A stretch of DNA of 26,518 bases from Folioceros fuciformis (lineage: Eukaryota > Anthocerotophyta > Anthocerotopsida > Anthocerotales). The position numbers and the translations under genes were made by a program. The stretch covers positions 1-26,518 of the forward strand of contig JBNGIO010004891.1 in assembly GCA_049999805.1 (NCBI GenBank), in the 5' to 3' direction. Shown here piece by piece: positions 7,895 through 18,596 of this stretch (its first letter is position 1; each line of letters begins with the position of its first letter). The notes beneath the pieces are model-generated. The model was not told the DNA's origin. It saw only the letters and a program-made list of their open reading frames with translations, and did no database searches.

Positions 7895-9820
7895 CTAGTG
7901 CAGATTGCGCCATCTGTTAGCCCCAAACTCGGGAACCTCCCCACTATAACCATCATCGTGGCCTCCCCTCCCTGAAGGAGAGTGAGCAGTGCCTCCAGGT
8001 GTTCCATCTAGCAACATGTCGGACGCCCCACCGGAGAGGCGATGACCCAAAACTCCTTCTCTAGTCATTGAGCTCCTCCCATCCAGACGCGCATGCTCCC
8101 CTGGCCATCCCGACAGGCAGCTACCCACCACTCTAGTCGCGTCCTCTTGGCAAGGAGACGGCTCGGCAACAAGGTCCTTACCGCCTGAGGGGGATTTGAC
8201 CTGCAACTTGTAAGGCAGAGAATCACCTCATTTCCTAGCCTTCTTCGCCCCTACAACCTTCCGGTTCTTCCCGCCCAGGACCTAATTAGAACTCGCAGAG
8301 AGTGCTAGCACCTTGGCACCTGCACCTGATCGCGACGGTTCTGCAAGACGTGCTCCAAGGTGTTGGGGGTTATCTAGGCTTGCCTCCGTCGATGAGGAGG
8401 AGGTGCGCTTGGGGATACTCTTGAGCAACCCTGCCGACCCAAGGCCTGCCTCACTAAGATCCTTACCTCCTACCGGCCCGTTCCTTAAGTCACCTAAGGG
8501 TCTCTGCTTAGCAAAAACACCACCCTGCACCACCGCCTTTGCACCTGCCAACATCGTAAGATTGGATTCAGTGCTTATACTTGTCTTCACAGCACCCTGC
8601 ACCTGCTCCTGCTGGTCAAGACCACCCTACACCTGCTCCAGCTGGTCAAGACCTTCTTGTGGACCAAAATAATGGAAGGAAACCGGTTTTTGAAGCTCTA
8701 CATCCATCAGCACAGCCTGGTCTTCCTCCATGTCCTCCTTCCATCTGAGCTCCCATTCTCCTGGAAGCTTAATTGTAATCGGTGAGGTTAGCAATCCGAA
8801 GAAGCCCAGATGAGCCTTAAACACTATTCTGGTGGCAAGAGTGACCCGAACTCTGCCGAACTTAGCATCCTTGACTAAGGTAAGCACCTTCGACTCCCCC
8901 ATCCACTACGTTTGAGTTCAGCGAGAAAACATGACTTCGAGGGGAGCTTCACCCTAAACCCCATCCACTGCGGCTTGTTGGAGATCGGGATCCGATTCTC
9001 CCTCCCCAAGTCCAGCAATGTGCTGAAGTATGGAATCGCAGAGGAACCTTTGATTCTGTGACAAATTGCACTGAACCTAGCCTCCTTTAAAAGCTTGCAT
9101 GCGTACTCTTCCCCCGCACCCAGACCCTCTTGTACCATACTCATGGCCCTCAGCCTGACAGTCTCCCACAGCCCAGCCATACGAACTTCCTCTGCGATTC
9201 CTAGCTGCAGTGACCGAGTAGGTAAGGCTTGCAACTCCTCCCTTTTCGGCATCCAGAAGTAGAAGGTGTTCTCCACCTTCTTCCTCATGATGAAACAGGT
9301 TTTCACCTGGGTGATGGTTGCGTCAACAAGCCTTGGGAAGAAGTTTTCCTGGATTCGGCGAGCCCACCTCTACGTAGCCAAGTTAGCTCTCCAAGGCTTC
9401 TTCTGAATTCCTTGAAACCCCCGGTAGGGGTTCAGACTGTGTCTTCGCAGAGTTGACACTCCTGCCGCCTTCTAGACCTAAGCGAAGCGGACAATCTCGT
9501 TTAAGAAGGTTAGTCAGACCACATACTCCGCATCTAATAGGAAGACCAAGGTAATCAAAAAGTTGCGTGTAGCTCTTTGAGGAATCTGCCGAATAACAAA
9601 CCACCACCCCAGCGGGCAACGAGGAGAGGTTGTCTACTCTTACACCAAAGCGGGGCAGCTTGTTCCTGTCAAAAAACAGGGAGTCCACCTGTGGCACTTC
9701 AACCACCCGTCCAATGGTTTCCAACATCCTGTTGATCAGTGGAATAAGTTGCGTCAGTTAGGCAGGCAACCGCACTCAAACAAAGCGCCTCTTGATTTGG
9801 GACTGCATAATTGTACTGCC
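7895..9820 (-). pseudogene. Decayed gag/ORF1-like gene (DUF4283 plus zinc-knuckle type)
   Basis: Reading right to left on the minus strand, coding-like fragments lie at about 9820-9383, 9306-8875, 8902-8627, 8602-8282 and 8206-7895. They are separated by stops and frame changes. The first resembles the plant DUF4283 plus CCHC arrangement: RMLETIGRVVEVP, LPAGVVVCY, then YLGLPIRCGVCGLTNLLKRDC. The knuckle keeps three cysteines, but its histidine position is leucine. Upstream, IKRRFV is followed by a stop. Later fragments are rich in S, G, P and R and look like the linker part of such proteins. This architecture is typical of plant LINE ORF1 or related domesticated genes. No reverse transcriptase was found next to it. 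Family assignment is tentative; that the gene is broken is clear. Confidence 0.4.
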
Positions 9821-9824
9821 GAGA

Positions 9825-9906
9825 GACCAAGCCTCAACCATCATCGGGGTTGAGCCTCTGAAAAGGACCAAGCCTCAACCATCATCGAGGTTGAGCCTCT
9901 GAAAAG
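9825..9906. repeat. 41-bp tandem duplication with internal hairpin
   Basis: 9825-9865 and 9866-9906 are the same 41-bp unit with one difference (G or A after CATCATCG). Each unit contains CTCAACC and, 8 nt later, GGTTGAG, so each can fold into a small hairpin. No coding role seen. Confidence 0.85.
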
Positions 9907-10447
9907 TTGTGTTGTTTGCAAGAGCGCAAGGGCCCTAGCAGCTTCATCGCATTTCACCTCCACTTTATATTGCAGCTTTAAATTGTCCATCTTGTTCTTG
10001 CATTGAATTCCCGTAGGCTAAAAACCTTGATATAAAGGAGAAATTATCACAGCAATCTTGTCATAGTGGTGGGCTGCCAAATTTCCCTGCTAAAGGTGCT
10101 CCATGTAGATGTCTTCAAAAGCTGCAATCAAGGCAAAAGTGTTGTCGACTGTTTATACTGCAAGGTTGACCTTTGGCTTGGTGACAACCACAGGTGTTGG
10201 AGCTTGTGCAGCGAGTAGTAGAGAGGGTTGAGATGACATTGTTGTATATTGAGAAGAGGAAATAGAAGAGTCCACCAAGGTTGGGAGGTCCATTGTTCTT
10301 CAATGAAAAAAATTGAACCAAACAAGGAAAACTTGCAATAGGCCCAAGCCCAAGTTGCAAGCAAGGCAAGCGGCATGCGGAGAGGACAACCTGCAAGCAA
10401 GGATGGCCTAAGAACAACAATGTGAGCAACTCAATTCTCGCAGGGTC
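9907..10447. other. Non-genic stretch
   Basis: Mixed-composition DNA. Minus-strand open frames here have low-complexity, unrecognisable translations (leucine, serine and cysteine rich). No splice-linked coding signal was found. Confidence 0.4.
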
Positions 10448-10543
10448 GCAATGGAGGTGGGCTGCAAGAAAGGTAGGTTGCAAAGAAGGCGGGCTGCAAT
10501 GGAGGTGGGCTACAAACAAGGCAGGGTGCGATGGAGGAGGGCT
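10448..10543. repeat. Short tandem repeat with a 16-bp period
   Basis: GCAATGGAGGTGGGCT occurs at 10448 (as CGCAATGG...) and at 10496, and a variant GCGATGGAGGAGGGCT at 10528. Degenerate copies fill the spaces. The distances of 48 and 32 are multiples of 16. Confidence 0.65.
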
Positions 10544-10660
10544 TTCTTGTGAAAGACTATCCGATACTTGCGAACATATGGGATCGGTGTTCCCATGACG
10601 GGAAGACTGACCTAATATGTACAATGGTCATAATGAATAAGACTTACTAAAATGGTAAAT

Positions 10661-10718
10661 GGTTCGTCGACAACAGTTGTAGACAGAAACTTCCGTTTGC
10701 GGATGTTGCCGACGAACC
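10661..10718. repeat. Inverted repeat (15-bp arms, 28-nt loop)
   Basis: GGTTCGTCGACAACA at 10661-10675 pairs with TGTTGCCGACGAACC at 10704-10718 with a single mismatch. It lies 23 bp before a TATA-like sequence. It could be a hairpin, the terminus of an element, or a protein-binding palindrome. Confidence 0.75.
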
Positions 10719-10741
10719 ACCTTAAAAACAAGGTTATCCGG

Positions 10742-10750
10742 TATATAAGG
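10742..10750 (+). promoter_or_regulatory. TATA-like box of a possible solo LTR or relic promoter
   Basis: TATATAAGG on the plus strand is followed by a region rich in GAGAG and CTTAG motifs up to about 11280, with no ORF. This resembles the U3-R-U5 of an LTR with its coding part lost. No matching terminal pair or target duplication could be identified. Confidence 0.3.
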
Positions 10751-11307
10751 GATGGACGGAGCATGCCACAAACGCAATGTAAACACTACTAGAGATTTTG
10801 CATAAGGAGCGACTCACGAGAGCTTGCTCCTAGTATTAGAGCTAGTGTAATTTAGCTTTGAGCATAAAATAAATAGTCACTAAAAGAGTAAAGGAAGCAT
10901 AAGAATAAAAAGAGGCTTAGTCTTGCTCTACTAAGAGCATTTCCTATGCTCTAAGAACACTTAGTGCTAAGAGAGCTTAGGATGTGAGAACCTCTTAAGG
11001 TGTGTGCTTTGAGAGAGCTTTTGTGGAGAGAGCGAAGTGGAGAGAGAGTTAAGGCAAAGATCGGAGTTCTCTCTAATCTTTGATGTGTTCTTGTTAACCC
11101 GTGGAGAATTCCCCTCTTCCTATGTGTTCACTCATAGAGAACTCCCATCCTTCTCTCTGCTCTTATTAACTCATGGTTGAGTAACAAAGAGCAGTAAGAG
11201 TGCTATAAGCCGTCCTCTCATAGTTGCTTATGGTTAGTCTATGATCCTCCTCTCTTAGCTGCTAACTATGAGTCTTCCAAGGACAGGAGGATGGGCTATT
11301 TGAAGGC

Positions 11308-11576
11308 CTAATGCTGGTGATTGGTGTCCTTAGTAGTCTAGTGTTGGTGATTGGTGTCCTTAGTAGCCTTAGTAGTTGAATGCTGGTATGCTGTGTTCTT
11401 AGTAGCCTAGTGTTGGTATATTGTGTTCTTAGTAGCCTAGTGTTGGTATATGGTGTCCTTAGTATCCGAGTGCTAGTGTCTAGTGTTGGTGTCTATTGTC
11501 CTTCGTAGACTAATGCTGGTGTTTTGTCCCTAGTGACTTAGTAGCTTAGTGCTAGTGTTTGTTGTTTGGTGTTTCT
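11308..11576. repeat. Minisatellite, about 30-bp unit
   Basis: Degenerate tandem copies of a unit like CTAGTGTTGGTATATTGTGT followed by TCTTAGTAGC. The two central copies (around 11406-11460) are nearly identical; copies decay toward both ends. No coding potential. Confidence 0.85.
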
Positions 11577-12098
11577 CATTTAGGAGAGCTCTCTTGGAAT
11601 AATGTCAGCATACTTAATCTGAAAATTTTAAAAAATAATAGTAATTTAAGATATTTAATCTAAAAGCTTTCTACAACAAAATTTAAATGATGTAAGATAT
11701 TGAATCTATTTTTAAATAATTTGATAAATTAATATTAAACCTTTTTAAAACAAAAATGAGATAATTTAGTGTTTTTCTAGCAATGAGAAACAAGATTTAG
11801 ATCGATTAGTCTTCTCCTTGCACTAAGTTTGATAATTTTACTAATTACAATTTTTCTTGACTTGTGCAAATATATATTGTGGGTTACCATCGGCTCCTGC
11901 TCATTGGAAACTTGAGGCCACGGACTCCAACCCACACAGATTGATTGGCTGATGTGTAGGAGGGTTATGATTATGTTATCAATTATTTACAACCAAATTA
12001 AATTTTTGACATGCCTTAAAGGCTGGAGTCACTATCCACATTCCAGAGTGCTGACTAAAAATTTAAAGCACCCCACACAATTTCCTCCAGAGTACTGA
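11577..12098. other. AT-rich intergenic stretch
   Basis: About 11610-11880 is strongly AT-rich with short A and T runs. Near 12035-12115 a short imperfect repeat (CCAGAGTGCTGACTAAAAATTT / CCAGAGTACTGACTACAAATTT class) is found; its second copy overlaps the stop of the gene at 12099. No gene seen. The part next to 12099 should be the 3' UTR of that minus-strand gene. Confidence 0.5.
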
Positions 12099-14950
12099 CT
12101 ACAAATTTATGGCACCACACACAAGTTCCTCCACATAATCGGCAAGCACAAAGTCATAGATTTCCCTCAATCGCACTAACGCCCGTTCCCTCTCCTTATC
12201 GGATGGATTCTCAAGCTGAAAGTTGCTCTTTATGAACTGCTCAAATCCTGACCTGGCTTCGAACTGCAGTCACACACACAAGACTTCAGCAGTGAGTTTC
12301 GAAAAAGTTGACGATGCGATATGTCTGCGAACTGAATGGAAGCTGCAAACACTCTTGTCCCGAGAAGAACTGTTTTTAAAGATCCCAATGGCGGGTATTA
12401 CTGGCAACTCATTTAGAGTGTTGGCATGCTGATCAGCTAGCCTTGCACTGATATACCGAGGGCAATTGCTTGTTCTGCCTTCAATAATTTGCATAATAAG
12501 ACACAACAATATATCAACACATACGATTATCTATCAGCCCTACAGTCTTAAGAGAAAGCGAAGAATTTCGTACTGCAAAGGTAGTAGAAGTGAGACAACT
12601 ACAACAAATACAATGACCATCAGTGAAGGGAGCACAAACTGCATAGTGCATGATCTGACGACCCATATTCTGCGTTGGGCAACAGCCACAAAACAAACCT
12701 AGCTGTGTAGGAACACCAAAAGCACCAACTATGAGCAGCCTAGACTCCTAGACGCGTTACCTGAGCACGACCTCCAGCATCATAGGACGCCCTCGCAAGG
12801 CCACTCAAGTCAACTTCATGACTGACTACTTGTAGTTTCCCTGTCGGCACCTGCTTGCCCTTCGTGCGCAAATACTCATACACCGTCCTTACGCAGAAAC
12901 GGTCGTCTTCCACAAGCTGTGCTCCTGTCACTTCACAAGAGTGATGGCAAATTACTGGCAGGCCCACTCCATAACTAGCACAGTTCAGTATCTGAGTTAG
13001 TAATAGTGCAGAAGTAACGCAAATCTCTCAATTTTATCCCTTTAGCAGGATAAGAGAGTATGAAAATTCAAAATTCTGTTCAGGCGTGAAAACGTTCTCA
13101 AAATCTGTCAGCTGCAGTCCAGAGTGGCAAAAAGGGTGAGACAACGGTATCCCTTTAAGCCAAGGACCTGCACCATTGATAGCCAGCCAAGCATTCATCA
13201 TCAATAGGTCACCCGCCATTGAAAGTTGTCCCCAAACCCCGAACTTGAAAGACAGCCGACACACATGGAAACATCCCACGGCAGAGTGCTATTCAGGAAG
13301 GCAGTGCCTTGTCCCAGTTCATAAGCTGTGAGATTACCTCCAAGCCCCATCTTCTATTTCCAGCCTTGCTGCAGGGACGACAAGGTCAGACTTACAAGCA
13401 TGGGAATGCTGGTGGCCGTGCCCATGGCCTGACTCAATCGAGGCCAGTTCTCGATCCTGTGCATCAGTCCAGCCCGGTTCATATGCTTCTAGGAAGGCCT
13501 GCTTAGCCTTGTTAGGCAGGTCGTGAGGATGTACGAAGGGTACCCCAGGAGGCCATCCCATCTCCACTCTCATACCAGAACACGGGCTATCCATAGAGTT
13601 AATATGCTGCTCTTCACACTCTTTGAAATTACAAAACTTGATCTTCAGGCCCTTCGTATCAGCAATCTCTTGCACTCTTTCTTTTAGAACTCTTTGAGCC
13701 TCCAAGCGCAATTGCTTGGAGGGAGCTAACGGTTTGCCTCTCGATACCTGCTTCCTCCGCTTCATTGCTGAGGCCTTCAGGGTACCTGCAGGTAAACCTT
13801 CCAGACCAACTATTTGATTGTCAGTGAGCAATCAACTCTATGCGGACTATCAAAGAAACATTAGCAACATGAGACAGTGCACGGTTTGGCACATACTTTC
13901 GGTTGGCGGTGGGAAAGCAAAACTTGATACACCCGACCGGGCCATGAGCTGCTCCATCGAGTGTGTCCTCTGCATGAACTCCTGGACAGCTAGAGGTGTT
14001 GAATATGGACTTCCAACATTATGTCCTGCAGCAGTCATTGGCCCGCAATGTAAGATTGCGGTTGCCCGTGGCATCAACTTGAAGGAAATGTAGCACCTCC
14101 CAAATATGTTCTCGTGACCCCCAAGTGTCTCTGTTTTGTGTAATGCCGGCAACAAGTACCCAGCAGTCGCCTGGAACAGCGTCAGGCCGGAATATAACAC
14201 CATTTCGTGAGGTCCCAAGTCAGCATCCACCAGCGTCCACCTTCCCTGTAAGTCGCGAATTTGAAGGCCAGGTTTGTCCGATTTCATGAGGGTGAGCAGG
14301 CCCTTGTCTACTTGAGGTTCAGGATCGTCATACAGAGGCATGTGGCTCTCCTGTCCAGGAAGTGCATGGAGCCCATGGGAAGAATGGACTCCAGGCCTAC
14401 CATAACAGCAGGCTGAAAGAACAGATGTCGAAACCTCTCCAGGCCGTAGGGGCACATTATCCAGGAGCTCAGTGAAAGAAAAGCTCCTGAGCTCGAGTGA
14501 GCAAGCAATGGCATCCAGCAGACTACGGGCAGCCTTGCCTAAGAAGGCAAAGAGTTCTGGCAAGCCAAAAGGGGCAAGCTCCGCTCCACTCGTAGCCTCG
14601 ACTGAACTTCTTCCAGGTCTGTAATCGAAAAGTTCCCTCATATGCTGGGGTTCTGCAAAATAACCAGCCGTGCGATTCCAGTCCTGAGGGTCCTCCGAAT
14701 GCACACTTTCGGCACCTGGTGGCGCTCGATGATGGAAAAACATCCTCACAGAATCCAGAACACAACGCAACAACACGTCATCTCCCGGAGTGAGTTGAAT
14801 CACCACAGCATTGAATCTTTGCAGTGACTGAGAGAGTATTGACACAGCATTCCGATATTGTTCCGTCTGTAGTCCATCAACAGCGACTATGTCCGCAAGC
14901 CGCACCCGGCCCACAGTTGACATGCCTTGCCCTCCCAGAGACACAGCCAT
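12099..14950 (-). CDS. 2-oxoglutarate/Fe(II) oxygenase-like protein, 626 aa, altered metal site
   Basis: Four exons on the minus strand: 14950-13897, 13785-13338, 12974-12761 and 12263-12099 (1881 nt including stop). The first and last exons are secure. The exon 2 end could instead be 13396 (GTAAGT donor) with an unseen exon after it. The N-terminal about 350 residues look like the isopenicillin-N-synthase type fold: an N-terminal DIOX_N-like part, then PEPQVDKGLLTLM, a GRWTLVDADLG segment, LHKTE and GRCYISFKLMPR. In active relatives the metal triad is H-x-D...H and 2-oxoglutarate is held by R-x-S. Here the first His is Gln213, Asp215 and His271 remain, and Arg285 is followed by Cys-Tyr. The C-terminal about 270 residues hold a basic helical region, a His-rich HGHGHQHSHA stretch, the Cys/His segment GLPVICHHSC, and a helical tail. 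That tail is not typical of small oxygenases, and I cannot name the subfamily. Confidence 0.72.
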
Positions 14951-17129
14951 TGCTCGCCCATGCAACAAGCCAAAACGTAGTAGAAGTGTTTGCAGAGTAA
15001 TCTCCGGCCACCACCAGCAGAAGTTGTCTGCTGTCTCTCCAGTGGCTCAAATGCTGCTGCCAATCTTATTCATACAGGGATGACACACCTTCTTGCTGTC
15101 ACGGAGAGTTTCCCCGTGCGAGAATGTGAGCAACAGACTTGTCCGACACCCACACATCAGCGGTTCAATTTCCGCCCTCCGTATGATAGCGTAAAAGCAG
15201 CAGCACGAGAAGCTCACGCGCCAGCTATTCCCCCTGCCAAATCGATGAGGCAGAAGATGATCTGGTGTTAGGGAGCTCTAGGTCACGCAATCCCACGTTC
15301 AGTCAAGCACCAGTGGCAACCTAGCCACGACGGCAGGGCAGGCAACAGCGTAGTCCCAACCAAGCCATACTCGACATACCATCCACAAACACGAAGTCAC
15401 ACACAGAGTGGCAACAAGATGACCATGAGAAAGCATTTCTTGGACAACATCGACTGCAAACGCGTCATTAAACCATGGCTGCCCTCCTAGTCCTCCCCAT
15501 CCCGCAACACCGACACGAGATCGAAGGTGAACGTCATCAACCCCAGTCCAGCAACTCACTCGTGCTCATCCGACGAATTGTCTCCTTCCGACTCTATGAC
15601 CTCCATGGACTGCCCGACGCGGAAGCAAAGGCGGCGGCGGGCATACAGCCTCTTGCACCCGGCTAGAATCAGCTCTGAGCCAGCTCGCCCAGCTGAGAGC
15701 GAGCCGGACGCTGGCGTTGCCGGTGCAGAGCAAGCCTGAAGACAGGCGTGGTCCCAATTCCACCTGCCATGAGCAATTCAAGACGAGCAAAGCGCAAGAA
15801 CCAGGGCACGATGCGAGGCGTCGCCTGGCGTGAGGGCTGCGCCGAAGAGGGGGAAACGGGAGATTGGCCCAGATGGATCTGGGGCCTGGGGCTAGGAAGG
15901 GAGGAGAGGCGATGAGGAAACGAAGGAGGGAAAGAGAAAAAAGGAAAAACGGAGAAGGGAAGTCGGGCCCTGTTGTCTTTGCTAAGGGCTAACGCGAGAT
16001 GCAAAATTGGAGAGGATGCCAAATTAGAAACCTGCTCCAGGACGTGGTGGTCATGTCCACATTGTTGGTGCGATTGTGCAGGTCACCGAGTGGGCGGGCA
16101 AGGTTTCCGGCTCGGCCCTTCCTGGCATGCTCTGCCTGCTGTTTACAGAAGCTTTGATTACCCGCTCATTGCACCGCACTTCCTTTTACCTCTAGCGTAC
16201 GCGGAGCCTTTAGGTGGAAAAAGGGATTGAGAAGGAAACTCACCCACCGACCCGAGAGACAGTAGAGAGCCTAAAAGAGAGGAGTCGAGGCGAGAGCAGA
16301 AGTCACTCATTCAATGCAAACCCATGGCCGGTTTCAAATTGGAAGCTGCAGTCATGAATGGGCTGGCTGTACATCGGTTGCAACGAGAATGGGTTTTCCT
16401 ATTGCGTGGGCCATGCACAACACCCAACAGCCAGAGCCAGCACCCAACGGGCAACGGCAACACAGTGACTTGTGTACAGGGATCCACTTTTGACTGTCTC
16501 CTCTAACGACAATCCCTCGCTTCCTTCCCCGTTCGGCTGTGGTAACCATTACCCTTCTGCCGTGTTGCCAGGAGGTCTAGTGGATGAGGGACTGCCTGGC
16601 CCCTGCCCTGCTGGTGCGTGCATGCCCGCATCTTCTTATACATGCGTGTACTATGGCTGGTTTGTATGTCGTACTTTGTTCGCCGCAGCACGTTGGGTTA
16701 CCTGGAGCTGTGGGCTAGATCTCTGGAGGTGCAGTACAGCCAAATTCGACAGTGTGGCAGCGACACTGTTCAGATCACTCGTGCCTGTCGGTGCCTTAAA
16801 GGGAGTTTGCCAGTCCGAGATAATGTTGTCTCTGAGGTATGTATGTATGCTTGCCTCTCTCTGCTAGCACAGAGCAAGGAGGCCAAAGTCGTGTATCTTT
16901 ATTCGGAATCCCCAGAGAGTGATAAAGAAATGTTACCAAAGTCGAAACAATCACGGAAGAATGTACACCTCCCTTCCAGGAGAAGGAAGGGAAAAGCAGC
17001 CTGGCAACGAGTTGCATCCACGGCTTGGCGGCTAAGTAGATACAAATGGCCCTCAGGGCCTCACAGCCATGACATTCCACGACATGACCTGCACACCAGC
17101 TGTACCCACTCCGCTCCTCTCCTTCCGGC
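14951..17129. other. Intergenic region, no supported gene
   Basis: Upstream of the oxygenase gene and downstream of the NHL gene. Open frames on both strands are short and give unrecognisable translations. 15893-15961 is almost pure purine on the plus strand (GA-rich), a possible promoter-proximal or structural tract. The plus-strand frame 16618-17277 overlaps the 3' end of the NHL gene and appears to be chance. Confidence 0.5.
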
Positions 17130-17894
17130 TCACCGCTTGACCCGGCACTTCTTGGAAAGCAGACTTGGCCCCCCAGGGCTTCCAGGTGGAGAGATGACCA
17201 GGTCACAATCCACCCGGACCCAGAAGGCAAAGCTCTTCCACGATCCCACCTTCACTCTGGCTTTCACCCGAACTTGAGCCTTGATGGGCAGGCTGGCATT
17301 GGCGATGTCCGACAGCAGGCTCGTTGATATGCTCGGGTCGAGAGGCAAAGACGGGTTGTCCAGCTGTATGTTGAGTACGGTGATGTTCCGATGGCCTTGG
17401 TAGAAGCTGGGAACCGTCTGGTCTCCTATGGGAATCCCTTTGTAGAACAGGTTGATCCGAATACTGTCGTAGTAGATGCCAATCTTGGAATTGGGATTGT
17501 TGGCCTCCACATTGAAGATGAAGTTATAGTCAAGGCGAGGCGGAGGCGGCAACAGAACCGGAGCCAGCGCGTTGATCTCCACATTCTGCACCGAGTACTG
17601 CGGAGCCTTGGGCCGAAGCACCAGCCACACTACCAGGGCACCGATGCCTAGCAGGACCGCAATCGTCACCAGAGTGGTGCACAGCCAGCAGCAGCATTTC
17701 CGGCAAAATCTTCCCCCCTTCTTCTTACGGTTCCGTTCCCGATGCTGGGTTGCCGGGACAGGCAACGGAGAGCTGTCCTTCAGAGCCCGAGGGTCCTTGA
17801 TGTGATGGTAGGGCGGCCCGCTGCCGTCGTAGCGATGCGGAATCACTGACATATCCTCCTCGGGAAAGATGCGCTCGCCGGAGCCTCTACTCAT
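17130..17894 (-). CDS. NDR1/HIN1-like (LEA_2) membrane protein, 254 aa
   Basis: Single exon, ATG at 17894, TGA at 17130-17132. The N-terminus is cytosolic and basic (HRERNRKKKGGRF), followed by a Cys-rich patch CRKCCCWLC. One transmembrane segment follows at about residues 70-93 (TLVTIAVLLGIGALVVWLVL), then an LEA_2 domain of about 150 residues. Family marks are NPNSKIGIYYD, the YKGIPIGD strand, PSFYQGHRNITVL, and the ending VDCDLVI. NHL proteins are plasma-membrane proteins with the LEA_2 domain outside the cell; they are linked to pathogen response, membrane tethering and abiotic stress. The length is normal for the family and all parts are present. It is transcribed divergently from ERV1 with about 700 bp between start codons. 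Confidence 0.93.
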   Translation of the reverse strand: MSRGSGERIFPEEDMSVIPHRYDGSGPPYHHIKDPRALKDSSPLPVPATQHRERNRKKKGGRFCRKCCCWLCTTLVTIAVLLGIGALVVWLVLRPKAPQYSVQNVEINALAPVLLPPPPRLDYNFIFNVEANNPNSKIGIYYDSIRINLFYKGIPIGDQTVPSFYQGHRNITVLNIQLDNPSLPLDPSISTSLLSDIANASLPIKAQVRVKARVKVGSWKSFAFWVRVDCDLVISPPGSPGGPSLLSKKCRVKR

Positions 17895-18596
17895 GAGTCC
17901 TCAACGCCAATACTCCTGCCCCTCGCACGGTCCTGTCCCCTCAATGATCCCTGAGTAAGCTGATCCTCCGGGAGCCCTCTTCAATCCTGACCTCCTCACG
18001 ACGTCAATTGAAGATGTGGCAAACCCGAGAAGACCTGTGCTAGAATACGAAACGAGGAGCAACCTATCCCCTCCGTGATCAGCTGTATCAAGATAGGCTG
18101 AGGAGAAGGAGGAGCGATCTTGGAGGAGACTTGCCGCTGGGAGACAACACGAGCGTGGAACTTTTGAGGGGCGGGTGATCTAATCTGGACGAACACTGGC
18201 GATGACAAAGGAATGAAAACTCTGAAATCACACGCAGGGTGACCTTAGGTCGGGTGCAAGAAGGGCCCACGGATACGAAAGCGGAAACAAAAGCGCGGAG
18301 CTTAAAACCGATGAGATTCCAGTTGTTGTCGCTGCTGTCCCTGCTCCTGCTGCTGCTGCTGCTACTGCTGCTGGTGCGGCCACTAGTGGTGCGGAGGAGG
18401 AAGACGGCAGGACTCGTTCGTGGCGAATTTGAGACAGGATCGCAAGGCTGCGGAGCCGGCAACACGGTCCCACCAAGTAAGCGCGTTTTCACGTCTCAGG
18501 TTTCCGTCCTTTCGGAGACTGTTAAACAATTTAGACGCGTGATAGACTAAGTCGGCATACGAGAGCTATCTTGGCAGCTTTCCGGTGGAGGAAACG
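17895..18596. promoter_or_regulatory. Divergent intergenic region between the NHL gene and ERV1
   Basis: About 700 bp separate the two start codons and should carry both promoters. It contains the CTG repeat at 18326-18373. No clear TATA box was seen for either gene. A plus-strand ORF at 18311 (79 codons) is built mainly from the repeat and is not taken as a gene. Confidence 0.4.
18326..18373 (+). repeat. CTG/GCTG trinucleotide microsatellite
   Basis: Imperfect CTG repeat with CTC, CTA and TCC interruptions. In one frame it would encode a leucine run. Likely length-variable within the promoter or 5' UTR area. Confidence 0.85.

Noticed and set aside
10617-11608. Complete solo LTR
   Set aside because: TG and CA ends can be chosen but no terminal inverted repeat or target duplication supports any pair.
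13034-13279. Possible additional oxygenase exon (fragment with NAWLAINGAGPWLKG)
   Set aside because: The frame is open but no acceptor/donor pair gave phases matching both neighbours; kept as part of the intron.
16618-17277. Plus-strand 219-codon ORF
   Set aside because: Overlaps the end of the NHL gene antisense, no known domain, and composition typical of a chance frame.
18239-18550. Plus-strand ORF with a leucine run that looks like a signal peptide
   Set aside because: The hydrophobic run is the CTG microsatellite; the rest shows no family signal.
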